Shown here piece after piece: positions 53,795 through 64,000 of a stretch of 64,000 nucleotides of DNA. The notes beneath the pieces were generated by a model, which worked only from the letters and a program-made list of their open reading frames with translations, had not been told where the DNA came from and ran no database searches. Origin of the DNA: Aphrocallistes beatrix. Its lineage: Eukaryota > Porifera > Hexactinellida > Sceptrulophora > Aphrocallistidae. The translations under genes were made by a program, and so were the position numbers. The stretch spans positions 2,976,001 through 3,040,000 of the forward strand of contig OY725491.1 in the NCBI GenBank assembly GCA_963281255.1, in the 5' to 3' direction. Positions within the stretch are counted from its first letter, which is position 1. Each line of letters begins with the position of its first letter.

Positions 53795-54095
53795 CAATAT
53801 CAAGTTTCGACTGTTTGTAGTTTTCCTACAATAAGGAAAAATATATCACAAAATGCTCTGTCAAATATCGTAACCAAGGAGCACATCTACATATATATTC
53901 ATACCTTCACTAAAAATTTCAAGTCATTATCTCTAACGGTCAGGTCAGGACAGCGTTAAGGGGCGGACCGGACTGGCCGGGGCAACATCTGTAGTCATTT
54001 TAGAAGTGTGCATTCCTATATATTATTATTAGTATAGTAGCTTCGCTACAATAAAATATGAATACTATACAGGAAGCATACTAAAAATAATTGAA
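53795..54095 (+). repeat. Dispersed repeat R1, copy b
   Basis: ACCAATATCAAGTTTCGACT, AAATGCTCTGTCA, GAGCACATCTACAT, CAAGTCATTATC, GGACTGGCCGGGGCAACATC, GTCATTTTAGAAGTGTGCAT, GTAGCTTCGCTAC. It lies just upstream of the helicase start and may have removed the Rep end. Confidence 0.75.
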
Positions 54096-55240
54096 AGAGT
54101 TGAGAGCCACTGCACTTGTAAAGCTATGTATCATTGTTAAATTGGTGATATCCATGAAAATTTTCAGTAGTTTCTGGTTTTAACTGTTCTTGGGTGGCAG
54201 TAATTTTGTATTAAGACACCTTTCGGGCCCGGTTTCCTGTCCGTTCTTCGGAATTCGGAGTTGTCCGCTTCTTGGAGACTACTTAACCATTACTAGTATG
54301 GAAAACTCATTCCGTGCCACGAGGTTTGTCCGCTTCTCAGAGTGTCCGTTTTGGGAGATCCTAAACTATATCGGAAACAACAAATGATACTGGCAAATAC
54401 ATAGTGTCATATGATTGTTAATAGGGGACTTTCTATTCACGAATAATATACTTTATCCGTATATACTCAATTTTTCTAATTTTGGAATGGATTTAACTTT
54501 CATAAGTTAATGTATAAATCAGCCCATAGCTAAAAAATATTGAATGTAGTAGACGGATAAATTATATTATTCTTGAATAGGAAGTCTCCCATTGTCTATC
54601 AAATTGCACAATGAATTTGAAACTAGCAGTTGTCGTTTTCGAGATACTGGTCAAAAGATATGGCTGTAGCAACGCAGGAATGTCAACATTTCACAGACAA
54701 TTCCACATATTTCGAAATAAGCGGTCCAAAATTAGAAATTAATAACGTGTTTAAGAGTGTCTAAATCCAATAAATCATCCAAAATTGCACTAAAAATTGC
54801 CTGTTGCACAGTATGATGATGACAAAGAACATTTTGAAATTCGGGGTATGATACGCTTGTAATATTTATATGGTCTATCGTGCATATTAAATGAGTTTAC
54901 TTAGTATGTACTAGTATTTTAAGTCTACGCTGATTTCACGGTAAACGAACATCCCATGACATTCTGCTATTTGAGAAGTCCGTGGTGACTAACACTAAGA
55001 TGTTTTCTCTCCCTTTAATATGTTTCTTTCTCTTTCCCTAGCACTTGCCCATTCAATTTGATTATAGTCCCTTTAATATATTTACTGTTTCTTTAGCCGT
55101 TTGTTTTCGAATTAAACTAGATATAGTCCCTTTAAGCCATAAGACTCTTTAATATAGGACTGTAGACTCTCGAACTCGCTTCCACAAACTCAGGTCTCAA
55201 GCTATCTCAAGACCTATTAAGTGTATCTTTAAAAGTCCTA
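54096..55240. other. No gene; short minisatellite at the right
   Basis: 54,215-54,360 has TTGTCCGCTTCT twice, perhaps a worn Tigger end. 55,005-55,150 carries five or six variants of the CCCTTTAATATGTTT unit. Otherwise AT-rich. Confidence 0.4.
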
Positions 55241-55350
55241 CACAGACGTGATGGGAGTGTGATTCCTTTGTTAAACAACCGCTTTGCGGCTGTTTAAAGA
55301 TTGCTCTCGACACTTCTTACTTCGGATTTTGGCGCGGGAATCAATCTATG
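55241..55350 (+). repeat. Dispersed repeat R2, copy d (5' part)
   Basis: CACAGACGTGATGGGAGTGT, then hairpin TAAACAACCGC TTT GCGGCTGTTTA, then CGACACTTCTTACTTCGGA. The outermost pair is T-A where other copies have C-G. Confidence 0.7.
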
Positions 55351-55499
55351 CAGATTCGAAATCCACAGGCTCATTCATATATAAATCGGTCGTCTGGTCT
55401 TGGGTCACTTGGCTTTCGCAGTCTACTGAACTCGCATCTTTATCAAGCGGGTCTAATCCACCTCTTTCACCAATGTTATGGCTAGATGGAACTATTACA

Positions 55500-57215
55500 G
55501 TCGAGCTGATGTACTCTTTACATGTATCTATTTGTTTCTGTGTCGAGTACGTTTCCCACCAAACTTCCCCTGGACTTCTTTACTAATGTGGAGCTTCACA
55601 TTTGGACCCTTCCTATCTGTTTCTTGAAATGAACCATCGTACCTAGGATCGAGTGAATCGTGCCAGGCGTTTTTGCGTAGCATCACCATGTCTCCTTTCT
55701 CTACCCCACTTACCAGTTTATCCTCGTTGCAACGTAATCTGGATTTCTCGAGGTTCTTGGATTCTTATCGGCCATGATAATAAGTTCGGTTTGTTCCTCC
55801 GCGTCTCCAAATATTCTCCATGAATTGCGTTACCCAAACTGTAGACCATCACACCAAGCATCTATTGGGGATCGTGGCTGTCTCCCATGGATTAAAAGAA
55901 ATGGTGAGACCTTGCTTGATGCATTTTGCATACAATTGCAGTGAAATACCACTTCAGTGAGTCCTAATGTGGGTCAAGATCCATTGGGAAGTTGGTGATC
56001 TAACACTGGGCATAACATCATTTGTTTGACAATCCAATATTGCTAATCTATCGCATTGAGGATGGTATGGGGACGTGTGTCGTTTCTCGATTCCAAGGTG
56101 CCTACAAAACTCCCTGAACTCCACTCCATCTAACTGAGAACCTGGGGCCTTATTCACTAAGAAAACTTAAGATTTGCTTAACTTTTGAATCTTCAAAATT
56201 GATTTTTGATTTTTAAAGAATTCAAATAGATTGCATACTCTATTAATTTAAAGTGGTACAATTGAAATGCTTGACAAATTTTGACTCATTTGTTAAACTT
56301 TTCACAAAGTTACGTAATATTTTAAGTTAAGTATGACGTCATAATACTTAAGTATGACATCACGAATATTTCGAGAGTGACTTGGAATATTTCCAGTAAT
56401 TAGGTAGTTTATATTTCAATTGGTATCATTGAACATCTATTTACCCAAATCGTAATGCAACTCTTCAAAATGTCCACATATAAAGTTATATAAAGTTAAG
56501 CAAATCTTAAGTTTTCTTAGTGAATAAGGCTCCAGCTGATATCCGGGATCCCGTGACCTTGATGCACCTAACCCTGTTAGAATGCTCTCACTACGCTCTG
56601 ATAAGTCTGATCGCGAAGTGGCATCAATCTAACTAACCTCGTGAACATGTCAAACATAAGTAAAAAATAGCGGAACTCGCCGTCCGCCAAAGGAAGGGTA
56701 CCGATGTCTACGCCCACTACAGACCCCGTAGCCTTCCTACCCAATAACATGGGCTGTATAGGTTGCTTAGCCGTGTTCGATGGCTTTGCCCGCTGGCACA
56801 CAACGCATTCACGACAGAATTTTTTCGTGTCTCTTGACATATTTGTCCAAAAGAAGTTTCCAGTTTCCCAACGGCTACCTTCCGATTTATCGAGAATCGA
56901 CTGTGGATTCGGGTCCGAGGCGTCCTTTTTAGTCACTACGTTTAATTGGCTATAATCGATGGCAAATCGCATTGTCCCATCCCTTTTGTGGGCTAATACA
57001 ACATCACTTGCCCAGATAGAATTGGAGGGTCTACAAATCCCATTCTTGGCATTTCATGGACCAGGTCTAGAAACTTCATCTTCCGAGGAAGTTGGGATCC
57101 TCCTTGGACAAGCTCGCAAGGGCTCGGCGTTTTCGAGCTCTAGGGAATGGACTGTACCTTGTGTCTTAGTTCGCTGTTGGGATTCTGTTGTTAAACCTCT
57201 AAGCACTTCCTAAGC
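55500..57215 (-). pseudogene. Ty3/Gypsy retrotransposon relic
   Basis: Read leftward: RT start NGICRPSNSIWASDVVLAHK and RFAIDYSQLNVVTKKD (57,040-56,900), then an abrupt join to the integrase zinc finger (CRECVVCQRAKPS, 56,810-56,770) and core VVGVDIGTLPLADGEF with FDMFTRLVRLMPL. A MITE interrupts; then GSQLDGVEFREFCRHLGIEK and HTSPYHPQCD (56,140-56,050), the second catalytic region. The C-terminal domain LVSGVEKGDMVMLRKNAWHD lies at 55,720-55,660. The RT catalytic core and RNase H are deleted; stops are present. Confidence 0.85.
56142..56535. mobile_element. MITE, about 394 bp, CTGGGGCCTTATTCACTAAG ends
   Basis: The two ends are inverted copies for over 40 bp (TTATTCACTAAGAAAACTTA, AGATTTGCTTAAC). 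It splits the Gypsy integrase frame just before GSQLDG. Harbinger-like GGGCCTTATTC start; target duplication unclear (possibly CTG). Confidence 0.78.
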
Positions 57216-57494
57216 AATAGCCAAAGATCCCGCTATTGGGTTAGATCCACTCACAACAGCTTACACGGGCTCCCAATTATTTCCAAGTTATCCAATAGAT
57301 CGTGTTTGTACTTGGTCGAGTTTTCTTCATGACAGAGTTATCCTATGTGCCGATTACTCTCAATGGTCGAATTTATATTAGGTCAACTTCTCCAATATAC
57401 TTACTTCAAATGTGTTTATATAGTTAGGGATATTTTCTCGACAAAATATTAAACCAAAAAATCTCCGATATCCATAGCATGATTAGTTCGTCCT
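57216..57494. other. No gene seen
   Basis: Spacer between the Gypsy relic and R1; could include worn Gypsy sequence. Confidence 0.3.
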
Positions 57495-58170
57495 TTGGTA
57501 CCGATATCAAGTTTCTATTTTTTATATTTACCATTCAATAAGCAAAAAGATCACAATATGCTGCGTCACCATGGCAATTTAGTATATATCCAAAAAAACG
57601 TTGACCGGCCTGCACATCTACTTATACGTATGTATGTTCACATCTATAAAATTTCCAGTGAAAAATTTCAATCGGGCATCCGGCCGGCCGGAGCAACATT
57701 ATCTAGTCATTTTAGAAATGTGCACTCCTACCTAGTATACACTAACTGGAAAAGAATATTCGTATCCTCAATATTTCCCATTGAAATAGTACAAAAATGG
57801 GTCTATCAATGGGCGATCATACTTTACAACTATGATAAATCTTGATTTTTCATTTTGACTGATTTTACTACTAAGTACGCGTTTTAGATCTCCATTAAGT
57901 TTAACTAGTTTGAAAAGGCTGGGAATTCTCAACCTTGAAAATTTCCAATGACTGAAACTTCTAAAATGGAAATTCAAATCCGTAGAAAATGAATCTGTCA
58001 TCAAGTTAACTGTATCTCTTAGATTCTAAGTGAAGGTCTTAATTCACAGAACCATTTTAGTACTATTTTAATGGGAAATATTGAGGACTACGTCTTTTGT
58101 CGAGTGAGTGTATACTATAGTTTAGTAGCTTTGCTATACAATACTGTAATATATATAGGAAGCTGGCTTT
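57495..58170 (+). repeat. Dispersed repeat R1, copy c, interrupted by a MITE
   Basis: TTGGTACCGATATCAAGTTT, AATATGCTGCGTCACCATGG, TGCACATCTACTTATACG, GGCCGGCCGGAGCAACAT, GTCATTTTAGAAATGTGCAC up to 57,739, continuing after the MITE with TTTAGTAGCTTTGCTATAC and AGGAAGC. Confidence 0.75.
57740..58110. mobile_element. Tc1-type MITE, 371 bp, inserted in R1
   Basis: Ends CACTAACTGGAAAAGAATAT and complement of CACTCACTCGACAAAAGACG, both running into CCTCAATATTTCCCATT; TA on both sides. R1 copies at 38.7 and 53.8 kb lack it and show the empty site. Confidence 0.88.
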
Positions 58171-58970
58171 AACGTAATGTTGTTCAATAGTAGTGAATTA
58201 GGGGGCAACACTGTTCCTCCCCTTTTTTACGGGAACGCGTTCCCCTACATTTTATCTTTGGTGAACCCATCCCCCCCCCATTTAAAGGAGTATTTAGACA
58301 AATTATAGCTTCCGGAATTCATATTTTTTCATTTATAGAATTAAGTGTAAATTTCACGAAATAATCAATATATTATGTTCTCACTTAATCACAACATATT
58401 GAATCGAATGGTTATACGTAAGGTTTTAATCCCGGGATTCGAAAAAGGCCCCGGAATTATTAACCCTAGTTATACGGTATGCAAGATGACTTCGACTTCG
58501 GTTAATAAAAATTCCGAACAATATGTAATATTTAGACGGTCCCATGATGTACCATTAACGAGATTCGGCTCTAAACATCGTGACATACACTCTATATCTC
58601 TACAGAATGAAAGCGCATTCTTCTGGACTAGACCAAACTTCTAGTCGCTCCCCAGTGGTGGATCTAGGGCACATACTACCACGTGCAAAACTTCTATATG
58701 AAATAAATGCAATTATACAGTTTAGACAGTATGTTATAAGCTTTTGCGAAAATAACGTCTAAACGGGCCTCTGAATGTGTGAGGGCTCTTTTTTTCCTTT
58801 AGGGGCAATACACCAGAACCATCCTTAGGACCCGTACCATCGCTTGTTTCACCCGCTGGGTGCTACACTTGACTGGGACATATTAGTACGCTTTATCCTA
58901 AGTCTATCTATATATTCAAAGAGATATACACACATTAAAGTAAAACAAGTACTGTCCCCCCCTCTAAAAA
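58171..58970. other. No gene seen
   Basis: 58,428-58,470 (AATCCCGGGATTCG, CCCCGGAATTATTAACCCTA) resembles an end of the hAT MITE type at 2,867, but a partner is missing. Confidence 0.35.
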
Positions 58971-59440
58971 ACTCACAGACGGGATGGGAGTGTGCTTCCT
59001 TCTTCAAACAGCCGCTAAGCGACTGTGTGACGATCTTTATCGGCACTTCGTACCTTGGATTTCGGCGCTTCGCGTCAAAGGTTCAAATTGGAAAATAATA
59101 CTCGGGCCTTCGGCCCTCATAAAATTCAAATTCAGGATTCTATTTTTTGAATCGAATTTTCATAATTATGTTTACCTTATCATTATGACGTTAATTGTGT
59201 AGAGTCATCCACACTGAGCATTTCATACATCATAAGTTTATTTATATCTGCTTTCGTTCTCGAGTTATTTAGTTTTGAGTATTTAATTAAGTGTAACATG
59301 ATTTTGGTAATTTGTTGTGTCGTCATCACCATATCATGATGATGTCAAGTTAACTTTGTAGAGTCATCCACACTGAACATTTCATCCATCATAAGTTTAT
59401 TTCTACCTCTTCTCGTTCCTGAGTTTTCAGCTGTGAATAC
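58971..59440 (+). repeat. Dispersed repeat R2, copy e, longest
   Basis: CTCACAGACGGGATGGGAGT, hairpin AAACAGCCGC TAA GCGACTGTGT, CGGCACTTCGTACC, GGCGCTTCGCG, CGGGCCTTCGGCCC. The 3' part holds GTAGAGTCATCCACACTGA...CATAAGTTTATTT twice (59,198-59,245; 59,356-59,403). Confidence 0.78.
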
Positions 59441-59558
59441 ACTAGACTATCGATTATCCAAAATGTTCGGATAATCGATATTTCGTAAAATCGATATTTT
59501 CACGACTACTTAATTAAATATCATATTTTTGAATTATGGGTTGTTATTATTATGATTA
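59441..59558. other. Short inverted repeat, ATCGATTATCC type
   Basis: CGATTATCCAAAATGTTCGGATAATCG forms an imperfect hairpin; possibly one end of a Tigger-like element. Confidence 0.35.
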
Positions 59559-59581
59559 CAAGCGCTCTTCGCTTGCTTGAG
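59559..59581 (-). mobile_element. Helitron 3' end
   Basis: CAAGCGCTCTTCGCTTGCTT is the complement of the AAGCAAGCGAAGAGCGCTTG|T end seen in copies B and C. The body that should follow is replaced by the 18-bp array. Confidence 0.55.
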
Positions 59582-62500
59582 CCTTACAATCCCGCTAGAT
59601 CCAGCAATCCCGCTAAGTCTTACAATCCTGCTGAATCTTACAATCCCGCTAGGTCCTTCAATCCCGCTAAGTCTTACACCCTGCTGAGTCTTACAATCCC
59701 GCTAAGTTCAGCAATCCAGCTAGGTCCAGCAATCCCGCTAGGTCCAGCAATCCCGCTAGGTCGTGCAATCCCGCTAAGTCTTACAACTCCGCTGAGTCTT
59801 ACAATCCCGCTGGGTCCAGCAATCCCGCTAGGTCCAGCAATCCCGCTAGGTCCAGCAATCCCGCTAAGTCTTACAATCCTGCTGAGTCTTACAATCCCGC
59901 TAGGTCCAGTAATTCCGCTAGGTCCTGCAATCCCGCTAAGTCTTACAATCCTGCTGAGTCTTACAATCCCGCTAGGTCCAGTAATTCCGCTAGGTCCTGC
60001 AATCCCGCTAAGTCTTACAATCCTACTGAGTCTTACAATGCAGCTAGGTCCAGCAGTCCCGCTAGGTCCAGCAATCCCGCTATGTCCTGCATTCCCGCTA
60101 AGTCTTACAATCCTGATGAGCCTTACAATCCCACTAGGTCCAGCAATCCCGCTAAGTCTTACAATCCTGCTGAATCTTACAATCCCGCTGAGTCCTACAA
60201 TCCCGCTAGGTCCAGCAATCCCGCTAGTTCGTGCAATCCCGCTAAGTCTTACAATCCAGCTGAGTCTTACAATCCCGCTAGGTCCAGCAATCCCGCTAGT
60301 TCGTGCAATCCCGCTAAGTCTTACAATCCAGCTGAGTCTTAGAATCCCGCTAGGTCAAGCAATCCCGCTAGGTCCAGCAATCGCGCTAGGTCCAGTAATC
60401 CCGCTAGGTCCTTCAATCCCGCTAAGTCTTACAATCCTGCTGAGTCTTACAATCCCGCTAAGTTCCGCAATCCAGCTAGGTCCAGCAATCCCGCTAGGTC
60501 CAGCAATCCCGCTAGGTACTGCAATCCCGCTAATCTTACAATCCTGCTGAATCTTACAATCCCGCTAGGTCCTTCAATCCCGCTAAGTCTTACAATCCTG
60601 CTGAGTCTTACAATCCCGCTAGGTTCAGCAATCCCGCTAGGTCCAGCAATCCATCTAGGTCCAGTAATCCCGCTAGGTCCTGCAATCCCGCTAAGTGTTA
60701 CAATCCTACTGAGTCTTACAATCCTGCTAGGTCCAACATGCCCGCTAGGTCCAGCAATCCCGCTATGTCCTGCATTCCCGCTAAGTCTTGCAATCCTGTT
60801 GAGCCTTACAATCCCGCTAGGTCCAGCAATCCCGCTAAGTCTTACAATCCTGCTGAATCTAACAATCCCGCTAGGTCCAGCAATCCCGCTAGGTCGTGCA
60901 ATCCCGCTAAGTCTTACAACTCCGCTGAGTCTTACAATCCCGCTTGGTCCAGCAATCCCGCTAGCTCCAGCAATCCCGCTAGGTCCAGCAATCCTGCTAG
61001 GTCCAGCAATCCCGCTAGGTCCAGCAATCCCGCTAGCTCCCCAATTACGCTAAGTCTTACAACCCCGCTGAGTCTTACAATCCCGCTAGGTCCAGCAATC
61101 CCGCTAGGTCCAGCAATCCCGCTAGGTTCAGTAATCCCGCTAGCTCAAGCAATCCCGCTAGGTCCAGCACTCCCGCTAGGTCCAGTAATCCCGCTAGGGC
61201 CAGCAATCCCGCTAGGTCCAGCAATCCCGCTAAGTCTTACAATCCAGCTGAGTCTTACAATCCCGCTAGGTCCAGCAATCCCTCTAGGTCGTGCAATCGC
61301 GCTAAGTCTTACAACTCCGCTGAGTCTTACAATCCCGCTGGGTCCACCAATCCCGCTAGGTCCAGCAATCCCGCTAGGTCCAGCAATCCTGCTAGGTCCA
61401 GTAATCCCGCTAGGTCCAGTAATCCCGCTAGGTCCAGCAATCCCGCTAGGTCCAGTAATCCCGCAAGGTCCTGCAATCCCGCTAAGTCTTACAATCCCGC
61501 TGAGTCTTACAATCCCTCTAGGTCCTTCAATCCCGCTAAGTCTTACAATCCTGCTGAGTCTTACAATCCCGCTAAGTTCAGCAATCCCGCTAGCTCCAGC
61601 AATTCCGCTAAGTCTTACAATCCAGCTGAGTCTTACAATCAAGCTGAGTCTTACAATCCCGCTAGGTCCAGCAATCCCGCTAGGTCCTGCAATCCCGCTA
61701 AGTCTTACAATCGCGCTGAGTCTTACAATCGCGCTGAGTCTTACAATCCCGCTGAGTCCTACAATCCCGCTAGGTCCAGCAATCCCGCTAGGTCCAGTAA
61801 TCCCGCTAGGTCCAGCAATCCCGCTAGGTCCAGTAATCCCGCTAGGTCCTGCAATCCCGTAAGGTCCAGCAATCCTGCTAGTTCCTGCAATCCCGCTAAG
61901 TCTTACAATCCCGTCAGGTCCAGCAATCCTGCTAGTTCCTGCAATCCCGCTAAGTCTTACAATCCTGCTGAGTCTCACAATCCCGCTAGGTCCAGCAATC
62001 CCGCTAAGTCTTACAATCCCGCTGAGTCTTACAATCTCGCTAGGTCAAGCAATCCCGCTAGGTCAAGCAATCCCGCTAGGTCCAGCAATCCCGCTAAGTC
62101 CAGTAATCCCGCTAGGTCCAGTAATCTAGCTAGGTCCAGCAATCCCGCTAGGTCGTGCAATCCCGCTAAGTCTTACAACTCCGCTGAGTCTTACAATCCC
62201 GCTGGGTCCAGCAATCCCGCTAGGTCCAGCAATCCCGCTAGGTCCAGTAATCCCGCTAGGTCAAGCAATCCCGCTAGGTCCAGCACTCCCGATAGGTCCA
62301 GTAATCCCGCTAGGTCCAGTAATCCCGCTAGGTCCAGCAATCCCGCTAGGTCCAGCACTCCCGATAGGTCCAGTAATCCCGCCAGGTCCAGCAATCCCGC
62401 TAGGTCCAGTAATCCCGCTAGGTCCAGCAATCCCGCTAGGTCCAGCAATCCCGTTATGTCCTGCATTCCCGCTAAGTCTTACAATCCTGCTGAGCCTTAA

Positions 62501-63625
62501 AATCCCGCTAGCTCCAGCAATCCCGCTAAGTCTTACAATCCAGCTGAGTCTTACAATCCCGCTGGGTCCAGCAATCCCGCTATGTCTTGCATTCCCGCTA
62601 AGTCTTACAATCCTGATGAGCCTTACAATCCCACTAGGTCCAGCAATCCCGCTAAGTCTTACAATCCTGCTGAATCTTACAATCCCGCTAGGTCCTTCAA
62701 TCCCGCTAAGTCTTACAATCCTGCTGAGTCTTACAATCCCGCTAAGTTCAGCAATCCCGCTAGCTCCAGCAATCCCGCTAAGTCTTACAATCCAGCTGAG
62801 TCTTACAATCCCGCTAGGTCCAGCAATCCCGCTAGGTCGTGCAATCCCGCTAAGTCTTACAACTCCGCTGAGTCTTACAATCCCGCTGGGTCCAGCAATC
62901 CCGCTAGGTCCAGCAATCCCGATAGGTCCAGTAATCCCGCTAGGTCCAGTAATCCCGCTAGGTCCAGCAATCCCGCTTGGTCCAGCACTCCCGATAGGTC
63001 CAGTAATCCCGCTAGGTCCAGCAATCCCGCTAGGTCCAGTAATCCCGCTAGGTCCAGCAATCCCGCTAGGTCCAGCAATCCCGCTATGTCCTGCATTCCC
63101 GCTAAGTCTTACAATCCCGCTAAGTTCAGCAATCCCGCTAGCTCCAGCAATCCCGCTAAGTCTTACAATCCAGCTGAGTCTTACAATCCCGCTAGGTCCA
63201 GCAATCCCGCTAGGTCGTGCAATCGCGCTAAGTCTTACAACTCCGCTGAGTCTTACAATCCCGCTGGGTCCAGCAATCCCGCTAGGTCCAGCAATCCCGC
63301 TAGGTCCAGCAATCCCGCTAAGTCCAGTAATCCCGCTAGGTCCAGTAATCCCGCTAGGTCCAGCAATCCCGCTAGGTCCAGTAATCCCGCTAGGTCCAGC
63401 AATCCCGTAAGGTCCAGCAATCCTGCTAGTTCCTGCAATCCCGCTAAGTCTTACAATCCTGCTGAATCTCACAATCCCGCTAGGTTCTGCAATCCCGCTA
63501 AGTCTTACAATCCCGCTGAGTCTTACAATCCCGCTAGGTCCAGCAATCCCGCTAGGTACTGCAATCCCGCTAAGTCTTACAATCTCGCTAAGTCTTACAA
63601 TCCCGCTAAGTTTGTTTACATTTTG
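59582..63625. repeat. 18-bp tandem array, about 220 units
   Basis: Units are variants of AATCCCGCTAGGTCCAGC and AATCCCGCTAAGTCTTAC. Because 18 is a multiple of three and the unit lacks stops in several frames, long open frames exist on both strands (for example 475 codons minus at 62,261-63,688; 385 plus at 62,582-63,739), reading SNPARS-, LGPAIPL- or SGIAGP-type hexapeptides. I regard these as by-products. A composite block (GGTCGTGCAATCCCGCTAAG then TCTTACAACTCCGCTGAGTC) recurs at 59,758, 60,893, 61,287, 62,151, 62,835 and 63,211, showing higher-order duplication. Confidence 0.93.
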
Positions 63626-64000
63626 CACCTTCATTTTTTCCTTTTTAAATTTTTCAGATTTGTTTTCTTTTTTCACGTTCATTGTCATCAGTTATCACCT
63701 ATAATTAATTTTATCAGTTATTACAACATCCATTTTTAAATCAAGTCCACAAATCCCGTTTCATGGTAGTTTACAATTCCAAACACTACATAAGCAACTA
63801 TCTTTCCACATGTCATTGTACTTCTCTGCAATAATACTCATAAATATATGTACTAGCAAATTTCGGGATGGTCCGGAATAGAACTTTTTATCAAAGAATC
63901 ACACTTATTAATCTTTACAAAAACTTCATACAAGATAAAAATACATTCTACCACATGATGAGAAGGATATTTGAGGGAGCACCTATCAACTAAATCGATC
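63626..64000. other. No gene seen
   Basis: T-rich then AT-rich unique sequence after the array. Confidence 0.35.

Noticed and set aside
59552-63739. Long proteins of 264-475 residues encoded by the 18-bp array
   Set aside because: Frames are open on both strands and in several phases at once, which follows from an 18-bp unit without stops. No independent start context, intron or domain supports them.

Overview
This is a gene-poor, AT-rich stretch of a eukaryotic, almost certainly metazoan (invertebrate-type) genome. I see no operons, no ribosome-binding-site logic, no convincing cellular gene, rRNA, tRNA or CRISPR. Nearly everything I can name is a mobile element, a fossil of one, or tandem DNA. 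The mix (hAT, Tc1/mariner, pogo/Tigger-like MITEs, P-like, Helitron/Helentron, BEL/Pao, Ty3/Gypsy, a YMDD LINE, a Crypton-like tyrosine recombinase) is typical of aquatic invertebrates. I cannot name the species.

Layout. 0.3-2.4 kb: decayed minus-strand gene with an OTU-protease motif, split by a 188-bp MITE. 2.9-3.3 kb: hAT MITE. 4.66-7.58 kb: complete hAT transposon with an intact 800-aa transposase, 16-bp inverted ends and a perfect 8-bp target duplication. 7.9-13.5 kb: hAT and Tc1 miniatures, a dead Tc1-like element and a Helitron fragment. 13.6-17.6 kb: integrase fragment and a dead LINE. 18.0-19.3 kb: a three-level nest of four miniature transposons. 19.3-21.5 kb: a 41-bp satellite. 22.3-30.2 kb: a dead mariner and a zinc-finger tyrosine recombinase (YR) gene, with 2,876 bp duplicated in tandem so that the first YR copy ends fused to mariner sequence and the second is full length. 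30.36-36.58 kb: a large element with about 400-bp inverted ends that contains an intact hAT-like gene and a broken second gene of a transposon-associated family.

38.7-46 kb: dispersed repeats, a P-element-like relic, a Helitron split by a MITE and a BEL/Pao relic. 46.8-47.6 kb: mariner-type MITE. 48.9-53.7 kb: a broken minus-strand Helentron (PIF1-type helicase followed by an endonuclease) that has taken a small Helitron, a MITE and about 2 kb of unidentified DNA. 55.5-57.2 kb: Gypsy relic. 57.5-59.5 kb: more dispersed repeats. 59.58-63.6 kb: a 4-kb array of an 18-bp unit, open in several frames, starting at a Helitron end.

Best candidates for something undescribed: the 6.2-kb long-inverted-repeat element with two unrelated transposase-like genes; the duplicated YR locus; and a dispersed family (called R2 here) carrying several short GC hairpins, some with paired base changes. 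Family assignments rest on reading motifs by eye and on memory of the families; no search was run.
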